NCBI RefSeq assembly: GCF_040214835.1
Contig: NZ_CP157874.1
Coordinates: 4,282,001-4,346,000, forward strand
DNA: 64,000 nt
Origin: Pseudomonas asiatica
GTDB lineage: Bacteria; Pseudomonadota; Gammaproteobacteria; Pseudomonadales; Pseudomonadaceae
Direction of reading: 5' to 3'
Part shown: piece after piece, positions 17,352 through 25,996 of the stretch
How the letters are laid out: each line of letters opens with the position of its first letter
How positions within the stretch are numbered: position 1 is the first letter of the stretch
Program-made: the position numbers and the translations under genes
The notes under the pieces: model-generated
What the model saw: the letters and a program-made list of their open reading frames with translations, nothing else
The model's database searches: none
What the model was told of the DNA's origin: nothing

Positions 17352-18473
17352 TCAGCGCTTGCGCAGGATCACACTACCAATCGAATACCCCGCACCAAAC
17401 GAGCTCAACACGCCCAGCGAGCCCTTGGCCAGGTCGTCCTGGTAAAGGTGGAAGGCAATCACCGACCCCGCCGAACTGGTGTTGGCATAACGGTCGAGAA
17501 TCACCGGTGCATCTTCCTCGGCCACTTCACGCCCCAGCAGTTTCTTGACGATCAGGTGGTTCATGCTGAGGTTGGCCTGGTGCAGCCAGAAGCGTTTCAC
17601 ATCGCTGGGTTGCAGCCCGTTTTCCCGCAGGTGCTCACCGATCAGCTCGGCCACCTTCGGGCACACCTCGCGGAACACCTTGCGGCCTTCCTGGATGAAC
17701 AGCTTGTCCGCCGCGCCCTCGCCCTCTTCCGCCGCGCGGTTGAGGAAACCGAAGTTGTTACGGATGTTGTTGGAGAACTCGGTCCACAGCTTGCTGCTGA
17801 CGATGTCGAACTGGTGCGCCGAGGTGGCCTTGTCGGCACGCTCGAGCAGCACCGCAGTGGCAGCATCACCAAAGATGAAGTGGCTGTCGCGGTCACGGAA
17901 GTTCAGGTGGCCGGTGCACACCTCCGGGTTGACCATCAGCACCGCGCGCGCCTGGCCCAGGGCCACGCTGTTGGCGGCGGTCTGGATGCCGAAAGTGGCC
18001 GACGAGCAGGCCACGTTCATGTCGAAGGCAAAGCCCTGGATGCCCAGCGCCTGCTGCACTTCGATGGCGATGGCCGGGTACGGGCGCTGCAGGTTGGAGC
18101 AGGCGACGATCACCCCGTCGACATCGGCCGCCGTGCGACCGGCGCGCTCCAGGGCCTGGCGGGCAGCGGCCACGGCCATTTCGCAGAGCACCGAAGGTTC
18201 GTCGTTGGAGCGCTCGGGCAGGCGCGGCTTCATGCGCTGCGGGTCGAGGATGCCAGCCTTGTCCATGACGAAGCGGCTCTTGATGCCCGAGGCCTTTTCG
18301 ATGAACGCGGCATCGGACAGCGGCGCCGCCTCGACTTCACCGCGCTCGATGGCGGCGGCGTTGTCCTGGTTGAACTGCTGCGACCAGGTGTTGAAGGACG
18401 CCACCAGTTCTTCGTTCGAAATGCTCTGGGCCGGGGTGTACAGGCCGGTGCCGCTGATCACGACGTTATGCAC
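17352..18473 (-). CDS. Beta-ketoacyl-ACP synthase III-like enzyme
   Basis: 373 residues from the GTG at 18473, which has AGAGGA at the right distance; an upstream in-frame start would add about 40 residues of no family character. The thiolase-fold triad is present: Cys in NVACSSATFG, His in LHQANLSMN and Asn in YANTSSAGS. Two-thirds through, FNNIRNNF-like sequence and a longer insert separate it from housekeeping FabH (about 320 residues). It resembles P. aeruginosa PA3286 in my memory, which condenses medium-chain acyl-CoA with malonyl-ACP and so feeds beta-oxidation products into fatty acid synthesis. Position near hrpA, fadD1/fadD2 and phaJ agrees with that region. Function by homology only. 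Confidence 0.85.
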   Translation of the reverse strand: MHNVVISGTGLYTPAQSISNEELVASFNTWSQQFNQDNAAAIERGEVEAAPLSDAAFIEKASGIKSRFVMDKAGILDPQRMKPRLPERSNDEPSVLCEMAVAAARQALERAGRTAADVDGVIVACSNLQRPYPAIAIEVQQALGIQGFAFDMNVACSSATFGIQTAANSVALGQARAVLMVNPEVCTGHLNFRDRDSHFIFGDAATAVLLERADKATSAHQFDIVSSKLWTEFSNNIRNNFGFLNRAAEEGEGAADKLFIQEGRKVFREVCPKVAELIGEHLRENGLQPSDVKRFWLHQANLSMNHLIVKKLLGREVAEEDAPVILDRYANTSSAGSVIAFHLYQDDLAKGSLGVLSSFGAGYSIGSVILRKR

Positions 18474-18556
18474 GGTCGTTCCTCTGGTCAAAGGCCATCG
18501 CCACGGGGCGCTGGCTGGAAACATGACAGGTTGATGGCACTTTAGTACCAATTTAT

Positions 18557-18678
18557 AGGCGAGGGCTGCGCCCTCGTTCGCGGGCACGCCCGCTTCCACA
18601 GGGGTTGCGCCGCTCCCGAGGACACTGCTGTACCTGTGGGAGCGGGTTTACCCGCGAAGGGGCCGCCAGGCGGCCCCA
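18557..18678. repeat. Imperfect REP pair, mixed arms
   Basis: The left unit reads GTTCGCGGGCACGCCCGCTTCC and the right unit GGGAGCGGGTTTACCCGCGAA, so the pair combines two central-arm types. A small extra hairpin (GAGGGCTGCGCCCTC) lies at the left end, and GGCCGCCAGGCGGCC at the right end. Confidence 0.8.
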
Positions 18679-18710
18679 AATTGCGTCAATATTGCCACAA
18701 CTGTGGAAGT

Positions 18711-21700
18711 TTAGCCCTCCACCTGGCTCCATTGCTTGCTCAATCGCTTGTCGGAAATCGGCACCTTGGTCCCCAACTGCTGGGCAAACAGCGAAACGCG
18801 ATATTCCTCCAGCCACCAGCGGTACACCGTCAGTTGCTCATCACGCTTGCCTTCCTGGGCATGCTTGTCGGCACGGGCCTTGTACTGCGCCCACAGGTTG
18901 GCCAGCTCACCGCTCCACACCCGGTCCTTCTGCACCTGCGAACCCAGCTTCTCCAGGCGCAGTTCCACCGCCTTGAGGTAACGCGGCAGCTCCTTGAACC
19001 AGCCCCCAGGGGTTTCGCGCACGAAGCCTGGGTACACCAGGTTGCCGAGCTGTTGCTTGATGTCGTTCAGCGCCACCGCCTGGCTCAGGTCGATCTTGCC
19101 CTTGAAGCGCTTCTGCAGCCCATGCCACAGCTTCAGCACTTCCAACGTCTGCCGTGCCAGGCGCTCGGCATGCTCGGCCCAGCTGCCGCGCTTGCGCTCG
19201 GCCAGGCCAGCCAGGGCCGCACCATCGCGTGGCAGCGGCTGTTCACCTTCGAGGATGCAACTGTCCAGGCTGGCCAGCAGAATGTCCTCGACCAGCGCCT
19301 CGACCCGGCCCATTTCACGGTACAGCAGGCCCAACTCGGTCAGCCCCGGCAGCTTGCCGCGCAGGTACTTGGCCGGCTCGGCCAACTGCTGCAGCAACAG
19401 GCGCTGCAAGGCGCGGCGGTGCTGGAACTCGGCCTCGGCCTGGGTCGAGAAGCGCCCTTCGCGCACGGTGCCGCCCTCTTCCACCAGCGCCGGGTACACG
19501 GTCATCGACAGGCCGGCGATCTTCTGCTGCGCGGTCTGCTTCACCTCGCTGAAAGCCTTGGCCTGCACCGGCTGCTCGCTCTTGGCATCACGCGGCACGG
19601 CCAACGCTGCCTGGCTGGCTGCTGCAAAGCGCGCGGTCAGCTCGGCCAGGTCGCGGCCTTCACCCAGGAACTTGCCCTGGCCATCGACCACTTCGATGTT
19701 CATGCGCAGGTGGCCTTCAACCAGGTTGACCGACTCGTCCCATGCCTCGTCGGGCACACGGGCGCCAGTCATGCGCAGCAGTTCCTGGCCCAGGGCCTGC
19801 GGCAATGCGCCCTGGCCGAAGGTCATGCGTGCCAGCGAGGCCTTGACGAAGTCCGGCACCGGCACGAAGTTCTTGCGCAGGGCCTTGGGCAGGTTGCGCA
19901 CCAGCGCCACGCACTTGGCTTCCAGCAGGCCGGGCACCAGCCACTCCAGGCGCTCGCCCGGCAGGCTCGGCAACAGCGGTGCCGGCACCCGCACGGTCAC
20001 GCCATCGCGAGGGTGGCCGGGCTCGAAGTGGTAACTCAGCGGCAGGCGCAGCTCGCCCACCTGCATGCTGTCGGGGTACTGCGCAGCGGTGACTTCGCTG
20101 GCCTCGCGGGCCAGCACGTCTTCCTCGCGCATGATCAGCAGGTTGGCGTCCTTCTGGCTGCCCATGCGGTACCAGCTGTCGAAGGTCGCGGTCTGGTGGA
20201 TTTCCGCCGGCAGACGCGCTTCGTAGAAGGCGTACAGCGTCTCTTCGTCGGCAAGAATGTCGCGGCGGCGGGCCTTGGCCTCCAGCTCGTCGAGCTCTTC
20301 CAGCAGGCGCTTGTTGGCCGCCAGGCACTTGGCCCGCGACTGGATTTCGCCACCCACCAGGCCTTCGCGGATGAACAGCTCGCGCGAGGTGACCGGGTCG
20401 ATCGGGCCGAAATGCACCGGCCGACGGCCGACCAGGATCAGGCCGTACAGGGTGATCTGCTCGTAGGCCACCACCTGCCCGCGCTTCTTCTCCCAGTGCG
20501 GCTCGAAGTGGTTCTTCTTGACCAGGTGGCCGGCCAGCGGCTCGATCCAGTCCGGCTCGATCCTGGCCACCATGCGTGCGTACAGCTTGGTGGTTTCGAC
20601 CAGTTCGGCCGCCATCACCCACTGCGGGCGCTTGCGCCCCAGGCCCGACGACGGGTGCACCCAGAAGCGCCGCTGACGGGCGCCCTGGTAGTCGCCCTCT
20701 TCGGTCTTCTGGCCGATCTGGCTGAGCAGGCCACTGAGAATGGCCTTGTGCATTTTCGGGTAGTCGGACGGGTCCTTGTTCACTGTCAGCTGCAGGTCAC
20801 GGCAGATCAGCGCCAGCTGGCGATGGGCATCGCGCCATTCGCGCAGGCGCAGGTAGTTCAGGAAGTTCTTGCGGCACCAGTTGCGCAGCGGGTTGGCGGT
20901 CAGCGCCTGGCGCTGTTCCTCGAAGCCACGCCACAGGTTGACCAGCGCGGCGAAGTCGGAATCCACGTCCTTCCATTGCGCGTGCGCCTGGTCGGCGGCC
21001 TGCTGGCGCTCCGGCGGGCGTTCGCGCGGGTCTTGCACCGACAGCGCACTGGTGACGATCAGCACTTCCTGCAGGCTGCCCAGGCGGGCGCCTTCGAGCA
21101 GCATGCGGCCCAGCCGCGGGTCGATCGGCAGGCGCGCCAGCTGGCGGCCGATCGGCGTCAGCTGGTTTTCGCGGTTGACCGCCGACAGCTCCTGCAGCAG
21201 GTTGAAACCATCGCTGATGGCCTTGCCATCCGGCGGCTCGATAAACGGGAAGGCGTCGATTGCGCCCAGGCGCAGGTGCAGCATCTGCAGGATCACTGCC
21301 GCCAGGTTGGTGCGCAGGATCTCCGGGTCGGTGAACGCCGGCCGGCTGTTGAAATCCTCTTCGCTGTACAGGCGCACGCAGATGCCCGGTTCGACCCGGC
21401 CGCAGCGGCCCTTGCGCTGGTTGGCACTGGCCTGCGACACGGCTTCGATGGGCAGGCGCTGCACCTTGGCGCGGTAGCTGTAGCGGCTGATGCGCGCGGT
21501 ACCGGTGTCGATCACATAGCGGATGCCCGGCACGGTCAGCGAGGTTTCCGCAACGTTGGTGGCCAGCACCACACGGCGCCCGGTGTGTGGCTGGAAGATG
21601 CGCTGCTGCTCGGCCGGCGACAGGCGCGCGTACAACGGCAGAATCTCGGTGTGGCGCAGTTGCGCCTTGCGCAGGATCTCGGCGGCATCGCGGATCTCGC

Positions 21701-22616
21701 GCTCGCCCGGCAGGAAGATCAGCACATCGCCGGGGCCCTTGCCCTCACTTCGCTCGTGGTGCGCAAGCTCGTCCAGCGTGGCGAGGATGGCCTGGTCGAC
21801 GGTGAGGTCGTCCTCGATCTGGTTGCCCTCCTCGTCCTGCTCGCTGGTCAGTGGGCGATACCAGGTTTCCACCGGGAAGGTACGCCCGGACACCTCGATG
21901 ATCGGCGCGCCGTCGAAGTGTTTGGAGAAGCGCTCCAGGTCAATGGTCGCCGAGGTGATGATCAGCTTCAGGTCCGGGCGGCGGTGCAGCAGGGTCTTCA
22001 GGTAGCCGAGCAGGAAGTCGATGTTCAGGCTGCGCTCGTGGGCCTCGTCGACGATGATCGTGTCGTAGCGCTCGAGGAAACGGTCGTGCTGGGTTTCGGC
22101 CAGCAGGATGCCGTCGGTCATCAGCTTGACCAGGGTGTTGGCGTCGCTCTGGTCTTCGAAACGCACCTGGTAGCCGACCAGCCCGCCCAGCGGCGTGCCC
22201 AGCTCTTCGGCGACCCGCGCGGCAACGCTGCGGGCGGCGATCCGGCGTGGCTGGGTGTGGGCGATCAGGCCATGGCTGCCACGGCCCAGTTCAAGGCAGA
22301 TCTTCGGCAACTGGGTGGTCTTGCCCGAGCCGGTTTCGCCGGCGATCACCAGCACCTGGTGCTCGGCCAGGGCCTTCTTGATTTCGTCACGCTTGGCAGC
22401 GATGGGCAGGCTGTCGTCGTAGCGCACGGTCGGCACGCTCTGCTGGCGCGCGGTGACCTGGGCGCAGGACGCCTGGACCTTTTCCACCCACTGCGCCAGC
22501 TTGGCCTCATCGGGGCGCTTGCGCAGTTCGTGCAATTGCCGGCGCAGGCGATGGCGGTCGGCGATCATGGCGTGGTCGAGGTTTTGCAGCAGTTTGTCGA
22601 TGGCGTGGTCAGTCAT
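18711..22616 (-). CDS. hrpA: ATP-dependent RNA helicase HrpA
   Basis: 1301 residues from the ATG at 22616 (MTDHAIDKLLQNLDHAM), almost exactly the length of E. coli HrpA. The open frame extends further upstream into REP sequence, which is not coding. DEAH-helicase motifs occur in order: GETGSGKTTQLPK, VDEAHERSLN, SAT, ATNVAETSLTVPG and QRKGRCGR. The long C-terminal half is the DUF3418-type region of HrpA. The protein works on mRNA and stalled or collided ribosomes in E. coli. No strong Shine-Dalgarno precedes the start. It stands alone between REP elements. Confidence 0.95.
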   Translation of the reverse strand: MTDHAIDKLLQNLDHAMIADRHRLRRQLHELRKRPDEAKLAQWVEKVQASCAQVTARQQSVPTVRYDDSLPIAAKRDEIKKALAEHQVLVIAGETGSGKTTQLPKICLELGRGSHGLIAHTQPRRIAARSVAARVAEELGTPLGGLVGYQVRFEDQSDANTLVKLMTDGILLAETQHDRFLERYDTIIVDEAHERSLNIDFLLGYLKTLLHRRPDLKLIITSATIDLERFSKHFDGAPIIEVSGRTFPVETWYRPLTSEQDEEGNQIEDDLTVDQAILATLDELAHHERSEGKGPGDVLIFLPGEREIRDAAEILRKAQLRHTEILPLYARLSPAEQQRIFQPHTGRRVVLATNVAETSLTVPGIRYVIDTGTARISRYSYRAKVQRLPIEAVSQASANQRKGRCGRVEPGICVRLYSEEDFNSRPAFTDPEILRTNLAAVILQMLHLRLGAIDAFPFIEPPDGKAISDGFNLLQELSAVNRENQLTPIGRQLARLPIDPRLGRMLLEGARLGSLQEVLIVTSALSVQDPRERPPERQQAADQAHAQWKDVDSDFAALVNLWRGFEEQRQALTANPLRNWCRKNFLNYLRLREWRDAHRQLALICRDLQLTVNKDPSDYPKMHKAILSGLLSQIGQKTEEGDYQGARQRRFWVHPSSGLGRKRPQWVMAAELVETTKLYARMVARIEPDWIEPLAGHLVKKNHFEPHWEKKRGQVVAYEQITLYGLILVGRRPVHFGPIDPVTSRELFIREGLVGGEIQSRAKCLAANKRLLEELDELEAKARRRDILADEETLYAFYEARLPAEIHQTATFDSWYRMGSQKDANLLIMREEDVLAREASEVTAAQYPDSMQVGELRLPLSYHFEPGHPRDGVTVRVPAPLLPSLPGERLEWLVPGLLEAKCVALVRNLPKALRKNFVPVPDFVKASLARMTFGQGALPQALGQELLRMTGARVPDEAWDESVNLVEGHLRMNIEVVDGQGKFLGEGRDLAELTARFAAASQAALAVPRDAKSEQPVQAKAFSEVKQTAQQKIAGLSMTVYPALVEEGGTVREGRFSTQAEAEFQHRRALQRLLLQQLAEPAKYLRGKLPGLTELGLLYREMGRVEALVEDILLASLDSCILEGEQPLPRDGAALAGLAERKRGSWAEHAERLARQTLEVLKLWHGLQKRFKGKIDLSQAVALNDIKQQLGNLVYPGFVRETPGGWFKELPRYLKAVELRLEKLGSQVQKDRVWSGELANLWAQYKARADKHAQEGKRDEQLTVYRWWLEEYRVSLFAQQLGTKVPISDKRLSKQWSQVEG

Positions 22617-22708
22617 GGGGCTTTTTAGTGATGCAGGTGAGCCTGCTTTTTCATGATCGGCATTCGAAGGATGCGCGATTGTCGCAGATTTGCCGGTTCT
22701 CTGCTGCC

Positions 22709-22810
22709 TGTGCCGGCCTCTTCGCGGGTAAACCCGCTCCCACAGGGACCGCACGACACCCAGCCTTGATGCAATCCTGTGGGAGCGGGTTTACCCGCGA
22801 AGAGGCCAGG
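22709..22810. repeat. REP pair (inverted)
   Basis: TGCCGGCCTCTTCGCGGGTA and GGGTTTACCCGCGAAGAGGCC face each other about 30 bases apart, upstream of hrpA. It is part of a 533-base space (22617-23149) that otherwise holds only the small candidate ORF at 22901. Confidence 0.9.
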
Positions 22811-22900
22811 TGCAACGGCACAAATGTTTAGCCAGGTGCGATGTAAAGGTTGCCATTCACTGCTTTAATCAACCTTACGCCGCATGTGAGTATCAAAGGC

Positions 22901-23065
22901 ATGACTCCCGTCCAGCCCATCGCCCCACCGTCGTCCCGCCCTTCGCAAGCGAAGGCCCGGCGCCGTGCCGGTGAGAATCCGCTGGTCCATATCATCCTCG
23001 CCTTCTGGGCCCTGTGGCACTGCCGTCACGCACGCCCACCGGATTTCTCGCTCACGCCGTTGTGA
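22901..23065 (+). CDS. Candidate small membrane-associated protein upstream of glutamylpolyamine synthetase gene
   Basis: 54 codons from the ATG at 22901. The product is basic at the N-terminal half (SQAKARRRAGEN), then has a short hydrophobic stretch HIILAFWALWHC and ends in a polar tail. It lies 84 bases before the synthetase start. There is no convincing ribosome-binding site, and nothing proves it is translated. It could be a small membrane protein, a leader peptide or chance. Confidence 0.35.
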   Translation: MTPVQPIAPPSSRPSQAKARRRAGENPLVHIILAFWALWHCRHARPPDFSLTPL

Positions 23066-23149
23066 CCAGACCCGGCCTTCTTCCGGCCGTTTGACTCAGC
23101 CGGGCCGCCAGCATGCGCGGTGGCCCGTGCGCCCGTGAGCGAATCCATC

Positions 23150-24514
23150 ATGCACTTTGCACCTGTAGAGCAGGCCAGCCGTTTTCTGGCCGACAACCCC
23201 GATATCGAACTGTTCGAACTGTTCATCCTCGACGCCAACGGCGTGCCGCGCGGCAAGCTGCTGCACCGCGAGGAACTGCTGGCCGTGTACCAGACCGGCC
23301 GGCCGCTGCCCAGCACCATTCTCGGCCTGACCCTGAACGGCGACGACGTGGAAAACTCCGGCCTAGTGTGGGACGTGGGCGATATCGACTGCCGCGCCTA
23401 CCCGCTTGAAGGCAGCCTGGTACGCCTGCCCTGGCGCCGGGTGCCGACCGCCGCGGTGCAGGTGAGCATGCACCCGAACGAGGGCCTGCCGGCCAGCATC
23501 GCCGACCCGCGCCATGTGCTGCTGCGTACCATCGAGGCGTTGAAGGCCGACGGCTACCATCCGGTGATGGCCTGCGAGCTGGAGTTCTACCTGCTCGACC
23601 AGCACCGTGATGCCCAGGGCCGCCCGCAACCGGCGCTGGACAACGACGGCGGCCGCCCACGCACCACCCAGGTGTATGGCCTGCGCGAACTGGAGCAGAT
23701 CGAACCGTTCCTCGCCGACCTCTACGCCGCCTGCAAGGCCCAGGGCATCCCGGCCCGCACGGCGATTTCGGAATACGCCCCCGGCCAGGTGGAAATCACC
23801 CTCGAGCACGGCGACGCCCTGCAGGCGATGGACCAGGCCGTGCGCTACAAGCGCCTGGTCAAAGGCATTGCCCACGCCCATGGCATGCAGGCCTGCTTCA
23901 TGGCCAAGCCGTTCGCGCAACTGGCCGGTACCGGCATGCACATGCACCTGAGCCTGGCCGACAGCGCCGGCAACAACCTGTTCGCCAGTGAGGACAAGGC
24001 AGGCACCCCGCTGCTGCGCCAGGCCGTGGCCGGCATGCTGCGCCACCTGCGCGACTCGCTGTTGCTGTTCTGCCCCAACGCCAACTCGTTCCGCCGCTTC
24101 CAGGCCAACAGCTATGCCCCGCTGGCGCCAACCTGGGGCGTCGACAACCGTACCGTGAGCCTGCGCATACCCGGCGGCCCCGCCAACAGCCGGCATGTGG
24201 AGCACCGCATCTGTGGCGCCGACGCCAACCCCTACCTGGCCGCTGCGGCGATCCTTGCCGCCAGCCACCGGGGCATCCGCGAACAGCTGGACCCGGGGGC
24301 ACCGGTGGAAGGCAACGGCTATGCCCAGGCCACCGAACACCTGCCCACCGACTGGCTGACTGCCCTCGACGCCCTGCAGCATTCCAGGTGGGCTCGCGAA
24401 GCACTGGGCGAGGACTTCCTTGGCGTGTACCTGAAGGTCAAGCGCGCCGAGTACCGCCAGTTCATGGCCGAAGTCAGCGAGCAGGACTGGCGCTGGTACC
24501 TGCACCAGGCCTGA
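23150..24514 (+). CDS. Glutamine-synthetase-like gamma-glutamylpolyamine synthetase
   Basis: 454 residues of type I glutamine synthetase fold. The N-terminal beta-grasp part (ELFILDANGVPRGK) and the catalytic barrel (ACELEFYLLD, ISEYAPGQVEITL, GTGMHMHLSL, NSFRRFQ, APLAPTWG) are seen. It lacks the adenylylation-site context of GlnA and pairs with a FAD oxidase gene 25 bases downstream, as puuA-puuB and pauA-pauB pairs do. The reaction would be ATP-dependent glutamylation of putrescine, cadaverine, spermidine or a similar amine. Starts at GTG 23120 or 23135 are possible; ATG 23150 was chosen because homologues begin close to the FAPVEQASRFL segment. No ribosome-binding site settles it. Confidence 0.85.
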   Translation: MHFAPVEQASRFLADNPDIELFELFILDANGVPRGKLLHREELLAVYQTGRPLPSTILGLTLNGDDVENSGLVWDVGDIDCRAYPLEGSLVRLPWRRVPTAAVQVSMHPNEGLPASIADPRHVLLRTIEALKADGYHPVMACELEFYLLDQHRDAQGRPQPALDNDGGRPRTTQVYGLRELEQIEPFLADLYAACKAQGIPARTAISEYAPGQVEITLEHGDALQAMDQAVRYKRLVKGIAHAHGMQACFMAKPFAQLAGTGMHMHLSLADSAGNNLFASEDKAGTPLLRQAVAGMLRHLRDSLLLFCPNANSFRRFQANSYAPLAPTWGVDNRTVSLRIPGGPANSRHVEHRICGADANPYLAAAAILAASHRGIREQLDPGAPVEGNGYAQATEHLPTDWLTALDALQHSRWAREALGEDFLGVYLKVKRAEYRQFMAEVSEQDWRWYLHQA

Positions 24515-24539
24515 GCCCCCCAGATAACAAGGAACCCCC

Positions 24540-25847
24540 ATGAACGCAGCATTGAACAAGGGCCCGGCGCAGCGCGCGCCGTCCTATTACAGCGCCACCC
24601 TCAACGACCACACCGAGTACCCGCAGCTCAAGGGCACGGTACAGGTGGATGTGGCGATCATCGGCGGCGGCTTCACCGGCGTGGCCACGGCGGTGGAACT
24701 GGCCGAGCGTGGCCTGAAGGTGGCCATCGTCGAAACCAACCGCATCGGCTGGGGTGCCAGCGGGCGCAACGGCGGCCAGGTCACCGGCAGCCTGTCGGGT
24801 GACGAGGCCATGCGCACGCAGATGCGCAACCGCCTGGGTGCCGAGGTCGATGACTTCATCTGGCACTTGCGCTGGCGCGGCCACCAGGTGATCGAGCAGC
24901 GCGTGGCGCGCTACGGCATCGACTGCGACCTCAAGCGCGGCCACCTGCACGCGGCCATGAAGCCCTCGCACATGGACGAGCTGCGCGCATTCGAAGCCGA
25001 GGCCCGGCGGCGCGGCATGGGCGAGCAGGTGCAATTGCTCGACCGCGAAGCCATGGCCGAGCACCTGCAAAGCCCGCTGTACCTGGGCGCGCTGAAGAAC
25101 CTGCGCAACCTGCACCTGCACCCGCTCAACCTGTGCCTGGGCGAGGCCCGAGCTGCCCATGGCCTGGGGGCGCTGATTTTCGAAAACTCCGAAGTGCTGG
25201 ACATCGTCCACGGCCCGCGCCCGGCGGTGGTCACCGCCCACGGACGGGTCGAGGCGCGCCAGGTGATGCTGGCCGGCGATGTGTACCACAAACTGGAAAA
25301 GCGCCAGCTCAAGGGCAAGATCTTCCCGGCCATGGGTGGCATCGTCACCACCGCACCGCTGGGGGAACTGGCCGAACAGATCAACCCGCAGGATCTTGCG
25401 GTGTACGACTGCCGCTTCGTCCTCGACTACTACCGCCTGACCGCCGACAAGCGCCTGTTGTTCGGCGGTGGCGCCAACTATTCCGGCCGTGATTCACGGG
25501 ATATCGAAGGCGAACTGCGCCCGTGCATCGAGCGCACCTTCCCGGCGTTGAAAGGCGTGCCGATCGAGTTCCAGTGGAGCTGCGCCATGGGCATCGTGGT
25601 CAACCGCATCCCGCAGCTGGGCAAGCTGTCGGACAACGTGTGGTATTGCCAGGGTTATTCGGGGCACGGCATTGCCACCAGCCACATCATGGGCGAGATC
25701 ATGGCCGAGGCGTTGACCGGGACGCTGGAGAAGTTCGACACCTTTGCCCAGTGCAAGCATGTGCGGGTGCCGATGGGGGATTTGCTGGGTAACCCGCTGC
25801 TGGCGGCGGGGATGTGGTACTACCAGATGCTGGAGAAACTGCGCTGA
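24540..25847 (+). CDS. FAD-dependent gamma-glutamylputrescine oxidase-like enzyme
   Basis: 435 residues of the DAO family. The dinucleotide-binding motif IIGGGFTG lies near residue 40, followed by the PuuB-like block GWGASGRNGGQ. The C-terminal FAD contact YSGHGIATSH is near residue 375. Such enzymes oxidise the free amine of gamma-glutamylputrescine, giving an aldehyde, ammonia and peroxide. It sits 25 bases after the synthetase gene with an AAGGAA ribosome-binding site, so the two form an operon. The aldehyde dehydrogenase and glutamyl hydrolase of the pathway are not in the window. Substrate inferred from the pairing. Confidence 0.88.
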   Translation: MNAALNKGPAQRAPSYYSATLNDHTEYPQLKGTVQVDVAIIGGGFTGVATAVELAERGLKVAIVETNRIGWGASGRNGGQVTGSLSGDEAMRTQMRNRLGAEVDDFIWHLRWRGHQVIEQRVARYGIDCDLKRGHLHAAMKPSHMDELRAFEAEARRRGMGEQVQLLDREAMAEHLQSPLYLGALKNLRNLHLHPLNLCLGEARAAHGLGALIFENSEVLDIVHGPRPAVVTAHGRVEARQVMLAGDVYHKLEKRQLKGKIFPAMGGIVTTAPLGELAEQINPQDLAVYDCRFVLDYYRLTADKRLLFGGGANYSGRDSRDIEGELRPCIERTFPALKGVPIEFQWSCAMGIVVNRIPQLGKLSDNVWYCQGYSGHGIATSHIMGEIMAEALTGTLEKFDTFAQCKHVRVPMGDLLGNPLLAAGMWYYQMLEKLR

Positions 25848-25859
25848 TTACGCGGTCTC

Positions 25860-25976
25860 TGTGGGAGCGGCCTTGTGTCGCGAAAGGGCCGCAAAGCGGC
25901 CCCAGGGTCTCAGCTGTGATGCTGAAATTGCTGAGGCCGCTTCGCGGCCCTTTCGCGACACGAGGCCGCTCCCACA
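25860..25976. repeat. Class-b REP pair (inverted)
   Basis: TGTGGGAGCGGCCTTGTGTC and GACACGAGGCCGCTCCCACA form the outer arms. Each is joined to an inner GGGCCGCAAAGCGGCCC or GGCCGCTTCGCGGCC hairpin. It separates the convergent oxidase and fadD1 genes. Confidence 0.9.
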
Positions 25977-25996
25977 CTGAGCGTGCAGGGCTCTGA

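Noticed and set aside
18636..22628. Open frame of 1330 codons on the plus strand opposite hrpA
   Set aside because: Shadow of the hrpA reading frame; the minus strand has all helicase motifs.
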